Shown here piece after piece: positions 8,411 to 14,794 of a stretch of DNA of 16,803 nucleotides. Below the pieces are notes generated by a model. The model worked only from the letters and a program-made list of their open reading frames with translations. It made no database searches and was not told the DNA's origin. Source of the stretch: Actinobacteria bacterium UBA4719. GTDB lineage: Bacteria > Actinomycetota > Actinomycetes > Actinomycetales > Dermatophilaceae. Within the stretch, counting starts at the first letter, position 1. Every line of letters starts with the position of its first letter. Where the stretch lies: the NCBI GenBank assembly GCA_002404345.1, contig DHJN01000095.1, positions 3,846 to 20,648 on the forward strand. Reading direction: 5' to 3'. The translations under genes were made by a program, and so were the position numbers.

Positions 8411-8435
8411 CGACTACCGGCGAGGCGATACACCA
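8411..8435 (-). promoter_or_regulatory. Transfer-regulon element (site A, secretion operon)
   Basis: Read on the minus strand: TGGTGTATC, then GCCTCGCCG, then GTAGTCG. It agrees with the copies at 9979-10003, 14795-14819 and 16602-16626 in GTGTA, the C two bases later, a central G, and GTAG followed by C two bases later. The spacing is identical in all four. It ends 48 bases before the start codon of the first secretion gene, close to the spacing of sites C (51) and F (55). It may be an operator or part of a promoter. Confidence 0.62.
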
Positions 8436-8507
8436 TCAGTGACTCCCTGGCTACGGACGGCCCTGCGGTCCTCAAGTCGGAGCGGGAGATACGAAACGCC
8501 CACAGAT

Positions 8508-8562
8508 CATTGGGGGAGCAACCCCGGTCACATCCCCAATGCACGCGTCTCCCCAATGCACG
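8508..8562. repeat. Three copies of CCCCAATG, two direct and one inverted
   Basis: TCCCCAATGCACG occurs at 8533-8545 and again at 8550-8562, a 13-base direct repeat with a 17-base period. The inverted form CATTGGGG lies at 8508-8515. The cluster sits just where recognisable NERD similarity begins, so it may mark a recombination junction or a protein-binding site; neither is proven. Confidence 0.55.
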
Positions 8563-8838
8563 GGTCGAACCAAGCTCATCGACGGCCTCCACAAGCAGGT
8601 CGACCGGGTCACTGAGCTGCTTGCCCGAGACGGCATCGGCCAGGACGTTGCGGTGCGCGGCATGCTCTGCTTCGTCGAAGGCGATTGGCCCTTGATTGGC
8701 GGTTCCTTCACTATCGGTGGGCTGGACGTGCTCTGGCCCAAGAAGGCGCGAGAGATCATCACGGCGCCTGGCGCACTCAACGATGACCGCCTCCGCGTCC
8801 TGCACCGACACATCGCAGACGAGTTCCCGCCCGCTTAG
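8539..8838 (+). pseudogene. NERD-domain (nuclease-related) protein, C-terminal remnant
   Basis: The 99-codon frame encodes the end of a NERD-type protein. The segments RTKLIDGLHKQVDRV, VRGMLCFVEGDWPLIGGSF and LDVLWPKKAREIITAPG, and the tail LHRHIADEFPPA, fit the conserved C-terminal half of actinobacterial NERD proteins. The N-terminal part with the nuclease-like core is missing. The frame is open to the left (to at least 8458) but shows no NERD-like sequence there, and the ATG at 8539 lies inside the direct repeat. It is the only plus-strand gene-like stretch inside the minus-strand transfer block, in a place where insertion does no harm. I read it as a decayed or captured fragment. A short expressed protein is possible but lacks an evident ribosome site. 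Confidence 0.65.
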
Positions 8839-8918
8839 GAGCCAGACGGCGCCATGGCCACGACCGGAGTGCTTGGCCCGGACGCCCGCAGGGCGGGACG
8901 AGTGGAGTCGCCAGGCGT
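8839..8918. other. Intergenic stretch with a small GC hairpin
   Basis: This lies between the NERD remnant and the stop of the wall hydrolase. CGCCC at 8883-8887 and GGGCG at 8891-8895 form a 5-bp stem with a three-base loop, a weak terminator candidate for the hydrolase gene. Nothing else is seen here. Confidence 0.3.
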
Positions 8919-9974
8919 TCAGGCGATGTGCCGAAGCGCAGAGACCCCGGCGCTGGTGAGCGACGCGTAGGTGACCACCTTGACGACGTCCCCTGTGTGT
9001 GGCGCTTCGATCACCAGGCCCTGGCCGATGAACATGGCCACATGTCCGGGTGAGGCGAGCGTCCCATTGGAGCCGGGAGTCAGCACCAGGTCGCCGGCGA
9101 CAAGCTGTGCCTGGGTAGTAGTGGTCCCGTCGTGGACTTGGCTGTATGTCGTTCGGGTCAGGGCGTGGCCGCCGGCGGCCCAGGCCGCGACCATGAGGCT
9201 CGAACAGTCATACGCGGAAGGCCCTTTGGCACCGAAGACGTAAGGCTTTCCCAGGTCACTCAGTGCAGAAGTCACCGCCGCGGCCGCAGCCGGCGACGTT
9301 CCGACGGGGGCGGTGTAGCCAGCGGGTAGGCCGTGTTGACCTGCCGGGCCGCTCGGAGGTTGCCCGACTCCGCTCCCACCGCAGCTCAGCGTTGCCGAGT
9401 CAGCCTTGACGGTGTTCAGGATGCTGACGGCGAGATCCCACTGCGCGTGATAGTTGGACCCGTCGGAGAAAGCCGAGGCCTGGACCGATTGCGCCGCCTG
9501 CCAGGGCGAAGCGGCTTGCCAGTGGGGCAGGGACAGCAGTCGGTCGAGGAAGATGTTCGTCGAGGCGACTGGTTCCATGCGTTGAGCTGCGGTTCCCCAG
9601 TTGGGTCGTTGTTGGAAGATTCCGAGGGAGTCATGGTCGCCGCCCACGCCGTCGTGGGCGTAGGCGTTGCCCGCTGGGTCATTGGGGTTGGTCAGGACCC
9701 GGAGCCCCGACTCGGTGAGTCCGGTCATCAGCGCGATCAGCGCGGCCTTGTCGCCGCCCCGGGCAACGGATACTGCGGCCACGATACGACCGTTGGCTGC
9801 TGCCGTATCCGAGATCCCCGCGATGGGTCCCGAAGTTGCGCAGACCGATCCGGAGATCAGACCGGCGTGGGCCGTGGCGTCGCCCATGCCTCCCAGCAGA
9901 AGTACCAACCCCGTCAGCCCGGTCAGCGACGCTGCGCCGATGCCGGCAGAAGCGATGGGCATGGAGGGAGTCAT
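8919..9974 (-). CDS. Secreted or membrane-anchored peptidoglycan hydrolase with lysozyme-like and NlpC/P60 domains
   Basis: Opens the cell wall for assembly of the conjugation channel, as VirB1/TcpG-type hydrolases do. From the ATG at 9974 it has 351 residues: a hydrophobic N-terminal segment (about 13-31), then a lysozyme-like region (about 60-190) with ALMTGLTESGLR and DSLGIFQQRPNWGT. A Gly/Pro linker (about 198-225) leads to an NlpC/P60 domain (about 226-351). Catalytic candidates are Cys257 in YDCSS, His311 in PGHVAMF and His326 in APHTGD. Start: TTG/GTG codons at 10004-10001 extend the frame but lie inside the regulon element, so ATG 9974 is preferred; a further ATG at 9962 is possible. 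No clear ribosome site is seen. The gene stands apart from the secretion operon and probably has its own promoter. Confidence 0.9.
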   Translation of the reverse strand: MTPSMPIASAGIGAASLTGLTGLVLLLGGMGDATAHAGLISGSVCATSGPIAGISDTAAANGRIVAAVSVARGGDKAALIALMTGLTESGLRVLTNPNDPAGNAYAHDGVGGDHDSLGIFQQRPNWGTAAQRMEPVASTNIFLDRLLSLPHWQAASPWQAAQSVQASAFSDGSNYHAQWDLAVSILNTVKADSATLSCGGSGVGQPPSGPAGQHGLPAGYTAPVGTSPAAAAAVTSALSDLGKPYVFGAKGPSAYDCSSLMVAAWAAGGHALTRTTYSQVHDGTTTTQAQLVAGDLVLTPGSNGTLASPGHVAMFIGQGLVIEAPHTGDVVKVVTYASLTSAGVSALRHIA

Positions 9975-9978
9975 ATCT

Positions 9979-10003
9979 GGCCTACGGGCTGTCAGGTACA
10001 CCA
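9979..10003 (-). promoter_or_regulatory. Transfer-regulon element (site B, wall hydrolase)
   Basis: Read on the minus strand: TGGTGTACC, then TGACAGCCC, then GTAGGCC. It shares 22 of 30 bases with the site C region, including an uninterrupted TGGTGTACCTG. It ends four bases before the preferred ATG, so here the element would lie where a -10 region lies in a leaderless gene. A perfect inverted repeat partly overlaps its upstream edge. Confidence 0.62.
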
Positions 10004-10014
10004 ATGGGATTGGT
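10000..10014. promoter_or_regulatory. Perfect inverted repeat upstream of the wall hydrolase
   Basis: ACCAAT at 10000-10005 and ATTGGT at 10009-10014 are perfect arms around GGG. The left arm overlaps the regulon element, and the whole is 25 bases upstream of the start codon. This is a typical size and place for a repressor or activator operator; the binding protein is unknown. Confidence 0.45.
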
Positions 10015-10139
10015 TTCGAATCCCCCTGCCCCCAAACACAGTCCAGTCCCAGTCGGACCCGAGATCGAGGGGCCAGTGCGCCAAGTGCAGGTCTCCTTCA
10101 AGACTTCTATGAGTTGTTTGTGTAGAGCGATGGAGAAGT

Positions 10140-10168
10140 GCTGCACTTGCCGCACTGAGGTGTGCAGC
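10140..10168 (-). terminator. Hairpin downstream of the helicase operon
   Basis: GCTGCAC at 10140-10146 pairs with GTGCAGC at 10162-10168 in a perfect 7-bp stem with a 15-base loop. It lies 26 bases past the helicase stop at 10195 and before the hydrolase promoter region, so it could end the helicase transcript. There is no T tract. The rest of 10015-10139 holds no gene that I can see. Confidence 0.35.
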
Positions 10169-10194
10169 CAGTGGGCTGTCGGCCTGCGACACAG

Positions 10195-11646
10195 TCAGTC
10201 TTCAACGCTTGCCAGGCCGATGCCCTGGAATCGTGATCGGCCGTTCGACCGGGAGACGGAGACTCCTCGTGACTCCATCGCTGCCTTGAGCATCCGGTTG
10301 GACCCCGGCGGTTGCGAGTTCGCGTGGCACCAGGTCTCCCACTGATTCCACAGGTCGCTGGAGACGACGTGCATGTGGGGGTTGAGCAGGCAGCGGTCGT
10401 TGATGAACCCGGCGATGCTGTCGTTGCTGATCCGGTAGGTCGACGTCGCGTCGCTGACCGCGCCAGGGGGGTCGAGCCGGCCGCGCCGTCGGTAGTCTTC
10501 CCAGCCGGCCACAGCCCACGCCAGCACCGACGGAAGCTCGGCGCCCAGCCCGTCCTCGAGGCCCCGGTCCTCCTTGCCGAGGAAGGACTGTTCAAACGGT
10601 ATGACGAGCAGCCTCGCCCACAGTGCCGGGTCGTCGGCCGGGACCTTGGGCAGGTGGTTGGTGATGAGGAACGGTAGATGCGAGGGCGTGAACTCGATGA
10701 AGTCCTGGCGCATCTTCCGTGCTCTGATGGTGTCGCCCCCGGTCAGCCGTTTGACCGCTGCGACGTCGAGGCGCCGGCCGTCGTCGGTCTCTTGGCAGGT
10801 GGCGAGTCGGACTCCACGTAGGTCGAGCTGGCCGGTGGGATGGGCGCGTTCACGGGCCATGAAGAGGTCCGGCTCGGCCTCGATGGCGTAGGCGCCAAGA
10901 GCCGCGGCCACGGTGCGGACAAACGTGCCCTTCCCGTTGCGACCGGTGCCGGTCAGGATCGGCAGCACGTGTTCGATGACCTTGCCGACCAGCGCTAGAC
11001 CGACGACCCGCTGCAGGAAGTCGCGGACCTCGACGTCGGGCAGGGTGGCCGCGAGAAAGGTGTCCCACTCCGACCCGCCGGCGTCAGGCTCGTAGGGGCA
11101 GCCGGTGACCTTTGTCAGCAGGTCGCCTGGCGTACAGGGATGAGTCCGGCCGGTCGACAGGTCGAGCGTCCCGCCGGGGGTGTTGAGCAGATGTGGGTTG
11201 ACATCGAGCTCGCCCGACAGGGCTGACAGCTCGGGCAGCGCGGTGCCCAGCTCGAGGACGCCGCGCACACCCGCCGAGGTCTCGCAGCTCTTGGCGTCGC
11301 GCCAGAGATCTTCCCGGTCTTGGGTGGACCTCATCGAGGAAGCCTCGAGGCGAGCGTTGCGGACGGCTCGGATCACCGACTGCTTGGCGACGCGATCGCC
11401 GGGATCGACAGCCCAGCGGCAGCCGTCCCACCCATGCCATCCGAGCCCGGGGATGTGAAGCAGGCGACCTTGCTCGGCAGCTGCGAGCCGCAACGCGATC
11501 CGCAGCTGACAGCGGTGAACCTCCGGCACGAGCGCTGCGACAGTTCCCACGTCTCCGACGTCCACGTCACCATCGGCGCCAGGGCCTTCAAAGGTGTCGC
11601 TCGCCCGGGATAGTTGGCGCACGTTGGGCGACCAGCTCTGGCTCAT
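10195..11646 (-). CDS. D5_N/P4-family plasmid-phage helicase ('primase' C-terminal type)
   Basis: A 483-residue superfamily 3-type DNA helicase of the phage/plasmid primase P4 family, probably acting in replication of the element's circular form. A D5_N-like region (about 145-225) includes LLNTPGGTLDLSTG and DFLQRVVGLALVG. The Walker A motif is GTGRNGKGTF at 233-242, a Walker B-like stretch RLATCQETDDG is at about 280-290, and motif C-like PFLITNHLPKV at about 325-335. I see no AEP or TOPRIM primase catalytic motifs in the first 140 residues, so priming would need another protein. Start: ATG at 11646, overlapping the upstream stop as ATGA; the longer frame up to 12009 is antisense-like composition inside the upstream gene. 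It is the third gene of a tightly coupled operon. Confidence 0.9.
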   Translation of the reverse strand: MSQSWSPNVRQLSRASDTFEGPGADGDVDVGDVGTVAALVPEVHRCQLRIALRLAAAEQGRLLHIPGLGWHGWDGCRWAVDPGDRVAKQSVIRAVRNARLEASSMRSTQDREDLWRDAKSCETSAGVRGVLELGTALPELSALSGELDVNPHLLNTPGGTLDLSTGRTHPCTPGDLLTKVTGCPYEPDAGGSEWDTFLAATLPDVEVRDFLQRVVGLALVGKVIEHVLPILTGTGRNGKGTFVRTVAAALGAYAIEAEPDLFMARERAHPTGQLDLRGVRLATCQETDDGRRLDVAAVKRLTGGDTIRARKMRQDFIEFTPSHLPFLITNHLPKVPADDPALWARLLVIPFEQSFLGKEDRGLEDGLGAELPSVLAWAVAGWEDYRRRGRLDPPGAVSDATSTYRISNDSIAGFINDRCLLNPHMHVVSSDLWNQWETWCHANSQPPGSNRMLKAAMESRGVSVSRSNGRSRFQGIGLASVED

Positions 11647-12026
11647 CCTGCTGAGCCCGATGTTCGCACGGTGGAGAAGTAGCGAATCTGCCGCAGCACG
11701 TAACGCCGGTGGGTCGCCGTGAGGTTCGTTCCCGTCGCAAAGAGCATCAGCAGCCCTGGCCAGCCAGAGGCTGACCCCGACAGCAGCCGGTGAACGATCC
11801 GGCGTTGGGAGGGGGAGTAGCCCAGGGACGCGAGCATTCGGTGGGTGACCCTTCGCGAGTTCGGGCCAGCCAGGCTGGTCGAGACGGTCCTCATCGGGTC
11901 GGTGGATCCGGCCGCGCGCGCTGCGTCGATGCGCGAGACGAGGACCTCGAAGGCGGTACAGATGTGTAGCGGCAGCAACCTCTCCGCGATGAGCTGCTCC
12001 TTGCACCACCCCTGAAAGGTGTCCAT
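11643..12026 (-). CDS. Unknown basic 127-aa protein coupled to the helicase
   Basis: I do not recognise this protein. From the ATG at 12026 it has 127 residues, is strongly basic (many Arg in the second half, for example SRRVTHRMLASLGYSPSQRR and THRRYVLRQIRYF), and has no clear membrane segment. A TTG at 12029 directly before the ATG is a less likely start. The ATG overlaps the TGA of the upstream gene by one base, and its own stop overlaps the helicase start as ATGA, so it must be made with the helicase. The basic character and place suggest DNA binding, for instance a replication-initiation or helicase-loading partner; that is inference. It is unlikely to be a shadow because both ends fit coupling overlaps exactly. 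Confidence 0.72.
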   Translation of the reverse strand: MDTFQGWCKEQLIAERLLPLHICTAFEVLVSRIDAARAAGSTDPMRTVSTSLAGPNSRRVTHRMLASLGYSPSQRRIVHRLLSGSASGWPGLLMLFATGTNLTATHRRYVLRQIRYFSTVRTSGSAG

Positions 12027-12439
12027 CAAGCCACGGCCTCGGGCGCGAAGGTGACGGGTCGCCCGGCGGCGACTCCCGTCATACCGTGTAGTGCATCGGC
12101 TTGGGCGGTGCGCGCGGACCCGTGCTTCCCGCGGACGGCCACGCCTCGCAGCATGCGGAAGAGCCCGTCAAGGTCCATGAGCCTCGCGTCGCGCTCGTGG
12201 TCGACCAGCCAGGTCATGGCGGCGAGCAGCTCGACATGGCGGGCGTCCTCGCCGCCGACCTCCTGGGGCGTCGTAGATCCCATGGCGCAGGCCCAGGCTC
12301 TCCCCCGAGTGCAGACGGCATCCTGTATGGCGAGCCAGAGATGGTCGCGCTCCGGCGAGGGCCACCGAAGCGGTGGAGTCGCAGCCAAAGCAGCGTGCAG
12401 CGAGGCGGTCGGGTCCAGCAGTTGCCGATCTGGTTCCAT
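12026..12439 (-). CDS. Unknown 137-aa protein, first gene of the helicase operon
   Basis: Function not recognised. The start is set at ATG 12439 by a strong AAGGGGAGAA ribosome site ending about five bases upstream. The frame extends to 12535, but that would run through the divergent promoter region. The 137-residue protein begins with MEPDRQLLDPTASLHAALAA and contains HVELLAAMTWLVDHERDARLMDLDGLFRMLRG, which looks like helical soluble protein; it has no signal peptide. It is divergent from the XRE regulator, with 129 bases between the start codons. Its stop overlaps the next start as TGATG. The operon order of small unknown, small unknown, helicase suggests a replication module. It is probably controlled by the neighbouring regulator. 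Confidence 0.75.
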   Translation of the reverse strand: MEPDRQLLDPTASLHAALAATPPLRWPSPERDHLWLAIQDAVCTRGRAWACAMGSTTPQEVGGEDARHVELLAAMTWLVDHERDARLMDLDGLFRMLRGVAVRGKHGSARTAQADALHGMTGVAAGRPVTFAPEAVA

Positions 12440-12568
12440 CAGGTTCTCCCCTTGGTCCGGTTGGTGTATTGACCTTCTGACCGGGCATGGGGTCGGCATA
12501 ACAACGTCTTTGGGTCGGGTTGGGGACGACTTCACCGGAATGTCGTACCTGACCCATACGGTGACGGC
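12440..12568. promoter_or_regulatory. Divergent promoter region of regulator and helicase operon
   Basis: This 129-base region separates the XRE regulator (+) and the helicase operon (-). TACGGT at 12557-12562 fits the actinobacterial -10 pattern TAnnnT and ends six bases before the regulator ATG at 12569, which has no ribosome site; a leaderless transcript is likely. No good -35 is seen. Two half-matches to the regulon element occur on the plus strand: TGGTGTA at 12462-12468, and GTACCTGAC at 12545-12553, the latter identical to nine bases of site B. The regulator may bind here and at the other copies, but this is inference. Confidence 0.5.
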
Positions 12569-13300
12569 ATGTCAAGAAACCAACGCCTGGCAGACGCGCT
12601 CGTCCGGAAGGGGCTGACCCCTGGCCAGCTCGCTGTGGAGATCGGTCATAACCCCAAGACAGTCGAGCGATGGGTGAGCGGCGGACAGGTCCCCTATCCC
12701 CGCGCGCGTGAGGTCCTGGCGCGCGTCCTCGATGCACCGGTCGCGCTGTTGTTCCCCGACGTGGCCAGCTCGTTCAGTGGCTCGGACGAGCTGGTGGGGC
12801 TCTATGCCACGCGCGCCGAGGTTCCGGTGTCGCTGATCGCGACGCTGGCCAGTGAAGCGACCAGGAACATTGACCTGTGTGCGTATGCCGCGACGTGGCT
12901 ATGGGACTCCATCCCGGGGTTTGCCGACCTCCTGGCGGAACGCAGCGCGGCCGGCGTCGCGGTCAGGGTGTGTCTGGGCGACCCGGCCAGCGAGGCTGTG
13001 CGACTGCGCGGAGTTGAGGAGGGCATCGGGGATTCCATGGCCGGCCGATGCCGACTCGCCATCAGCTACGCGGGGCCCCTGGTCTCAGCCGTGCCGGAGG
13101 CGGTGCGGCTGACCCAGACGACCTTGTATGCGTCGATCTTCAGGTTCGACGATGAGGTGCTTTCGAACTTCCATCTCTTCGGGAACGCCGCGGCAGCCTC
13201 GCCAGTTCTTCACCTCCGGCGGCGCACCAACGCAGGGATGGCAGCCAATGTCCTGCGCAGTTTCGAAGCAGTGTGGGCTCAGGCCGCGCCGCTGGGGTAG
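12569..13300 (+). CDS. XRE-family regulator with C-terminal DUF5919-type domain
   Basis: A DNA-binding regulator, 243 residues. The N-terminal helix-turn-helix spans about 15-45 (LTPGQLAVEIGHNPKTVERWVSGGQVPYP). The C-terminal domain (about 85-240) fits DUF5919, a phospholipase-D-like fold found behind XRE domains in actinomycetes: VRVCLGDPASEAVRLRGVEE, then TTLYASIFRFDDEVLSNFHLFG, then PVLHLRRR. Where relatives I recall have RLH before the TTLY motif, this protein has RLT, so one His of the ligand or catalytic site may be missing. Start: ATG at 12569 just after a TAnnnT box. It is divergent from the helicase operon and its 3' end overlaps the convergent ispF by 22 bases. A role as ICE repressor or activator is inferred from position. 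Confidence 0.87.
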   Translation: MSRNQRLADALVRKGLTPGQLAVEIGHNPKTVERWVSGGQVPYPRAREVLARVLDAPVALLFPDVASSFSGSDELVGLYATRAEVPVSLIATLASEATRNIDLCAYAATWLWDSIPGFADLLAERSAAGVAVRVCLGDPASEAVRLRGVEEGIGDSMAGRCRLAISYAGPLVSAVPEAVRLTQTTLYASIFRFDDEVLSNFHLFGNAAAASPVLHLRRRTNAGMAANVLRSFEAVWAQAAPLG

Positions 13301-13770
13301 ACCAGCACGTTCACCCACGCTGCGCAGGCGGTTCCTTCACCCTCGGGACCGAGGCCGTCGTTCGAGCGAGCCTTCACGGACACCGCCGACTCGTGCAGAC
13401 CGAGGGCGTCGGCCAAGTTGGTCCGCATCGCAGCGAGGTGCGGGCGGAGTCGGATCGGCCCCAGCACGACGAAGGAGTCAACGTTTCTCACGGAGAAGCC
13501 GGCGGCCTGGACGTGGTTGGCAAACTCGCGAACGAAGTCCAGCGACCGGGCGTCCTCGGCGTCCGGATCATCTTCGGGAAAGTGAGTCCCCAGGTCTCCA
13601 TCAGCGATGGCACCGGCCAGCGCGTCGATCAAGGCGTGGCAGAGCACGTCGCCATCGGAGTGCGTGTCGAAGCCGACGTCGGCCGGAATGGTCACGCCGC
13701 CAAGGACGAGTTCCTTCCCGGGGACCAGACGGTGAATGTCGTGCCCCATGCCGGTCCTGAACTCAACCAT
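13279..13770 (-). CDS. ispF: IspF-like 2-C-methyl-D-erythritol 2,4-cyclodiphosphate synthase
   Basis: Catalyses formation of the cyclic diphosphate from CDP-ME 2-phosphate, the fifth step of the MEP isoprenoid pathway, in the cytoplasm. The 163 residues span the full length of the family. Metal ligands are Asp11, His13 and His45, in GHDIH and SDGDVLCHA, exactly three residues later than in E. coli IspF; the family signature SDGDVLCHALIDA is complete. The C-terminal KATTTE-type motif is KARSNDGLG, so the usual Glu is Asp and one Thr is changed. Start: ATG at 13770 with GGAAGG six bases upstream, overlapping the HD gene by eight bases. Hosts normally keep ispF next to ispD on the chromosome; here it sits among mobile genes with no ispD, so it is probably an extra copy. 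The signature makes the family call firm; activity is unproven. Confidence 0.88.
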   Translation of the reverse strand: MVEFRTGMGHDIHRLVPGKELVLGGVTIPADVGFDTHSDGDVLCHALIDALAGAIADGDLGTHFPEDDPDAEDARSLDFVREFANHVQAAGFSVRNVDSFVVLGPIRLRPHLAAMRTNLADALGLHESAVSVKARSNDGLGPEGEGTACAAWVNVLVYPSGAA

Positions 13771-14323
13771 GACGGCCTTCCAACAGACGGGCTGCCAGCA
13801 AGTGTTCGATGCGCTCGGCCGACTCCAGGAGGCCTTGCCGCCCGGCGGCGATCGCTCGGTGGACCGCTGATCCTGGCTCGTACCTGCCCAGGATCTCGTC
13901 GAGTCGCAAATCGGGTGAGACGGGGTCGCCAGTGGGGGAGGAGGTGAGGTCCGCCCAAGTCAGTGCGTCGAGGGCATATTGCGGCGGTGGTGCGAACTCG
14001 GCGCGGAGCTCATCCTCGAGTCCTCGTTCACGCGCTTCGTTAATCGCCCCCGTGTGCCAAGCCACCAAGGAGCACGTTTCCTCGGGGAACGCCTCGGCGC
14101 GCAACCATCGGGCACCGTCGAGTGGATGGAAGCCTGAGTTGCTCACCTCATGGCTGTAACCGATGTCGTGCAGCCAAGCCGCATCGACGATGGCGCGACT
14201 CCAACCATCGTCGAGAAGGTCGCTGAGCACGCTCGACTGGCTCGCCACTCTGCGAGTGTGTGGCAGGCGTGTTCCTACGTCGCCCAGCAGCTTTGTGGCT
14301 AGGAGCTGCGGCGAAGCGGGCAT
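13763..14323 (-). CDS. HD-domain phosphohydrolase
   Basis: A 186-residue HD-superfamily protein, probably a metal-dependent phosphohydrolase on a small phosphorylated or nucleotide substrate that cannot be told from sequence. The HD ligands are visible: His22 (LPHTRR), His52-Asp53 (WLHDIGY), His90 (AWHTGA), and Asp125 (WADLTSSP). The HPLDGARWL segment is typical of this actinobacterial subgroup. Start: ATG at 14323; the frame continues to 14404, but TACCCT, a TAnnnT-type -10, ends six bases before 14323 and there is no ribosome site, so leaderless expression from here is likely. The gene overlaps ispF by eight bases and is translated with it. No regulon element lies upstream, which suggests it is expressed independently of transfer. 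Confidence 0.85.
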   Translation of the reverse strand: MPASPQLLATKLLGDVGTRLPHTRRVASQSSVLSDLLDDGWSRAIVDAAWLHDIGYSHEVSNSGFHPLDGARWLRAEAFPEETCSLVAWHTGAINEARERGLEDELRAEFAPPPQYALDALTWADLTSSPTGDPVSPDLRLDEILGRYEPGSAVHRAIAAGRQGLLESAERIEHLLAARLLEGRHG

Positions 14324-14422
14324 GCAAACAGGGTAGTGGGAACCCGGCTCCGCGCTCCCGATGACGGCACGAGGATTGTGCTTGCGCCTACGTCGCATGG
14401 CCACGCTCGATCTGTATTCCGT

Positions 14423-14743
14423 TCACGTGGGAAGCTCCCGAGCGTCACCTGCTGCTGCGCGCACGATCGCTCGGAGCGCCGCGACGGGTTGTTCGAGCAG
14501 GAGGGCGGCGCGCTCGATGCCGGACACCGACACCAGGTGCGCCTGAGCCTTGTTCAGTGCGTGGTCCGTTTCGTCGATCGCGCCCCGGTGCTTGGCGACG
14601 ACCGCGTCCAGCTTGGCCTGCACCGACTCCTTCTTGATCCCAGCGGCGTGGACGGCGGCGACAGCATCGGACTCCACCCTCTGCGCGTCCCGCAGCCTGG
14701 CACGGGCGCGCTCGTCAAGTGGCCTGCTGATGGCTCTGGGCAT
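14423..14743 (-). CDS. Small charged helical protein of unknown function
   Basis: I do not recognise a named family. The 106 residues are highly charged and Ala-rich, with long predicted helix or coiled coil (about 8-95: RARLRDAQRVESDAVAAVH, then KKESVQAKLDAVVAKHRGA). There are no Cys residues and no membrane segment. Start: ATG at 14743 with GGAAGGA about six bases upstream. The 165-base upstream gap (14744-14908) holds a full copy of the regulon element, 51 bases before the ATG, so this is probably a transfer-regulon gene rather than cargo. A relaxosome accessory or DNA-bridging role would fit the size and charge but is only a guess. Confidence 0.75.
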   Translation of the reverse strand: MPRAISRPLDERARARLRDAQRVESDAVAAVHAAGIKKESVQAKLDAVVAKHRGAIDETDHALNKAQAHLVSVSGIERAALLLEQPVAALRAIVRAAAGDARELPT

Positions 14744-14794
14744 CGTGATTCCTTCCGTCCGACCTGTCGAATCGGTGACTTCATCCGTTCGGGT

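Noticed and set aside
8251..8811. A 186-codon minus-strand frame, and other frames opposite the NERD remnant.
   Set aside because: It runs through the secretion-operon leader, overlaps the first operon gene out of frame and is antisense to the recognisable NERD segment. No family resemblance is seen.
10009..10041. A string resembling a tRNA 3' end (TTCGAAT, then CCCCCTGCCCCCA), which could mark an att core.
   Set aside because: No matching acceptor 5' strand, D arm or anticodon arm lies upstream, the T-stem does not pair, and it is inside the element rather than at an edge. No second copy was noticed in the window.
11647..12009. A longer N terminus for the helicase.
   Set aside because: It overlaps the whole 127-aa gene in another frame, while the ATG at 11646 makes an exact ATGA coupling with that gene's stop.
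13692..13958. Minus-strand frame of 88 codons overlapping ispF and the HD gene.
   Set aside because: Both overlapping genes have complete catalytic motifs; this frame is a shadow.
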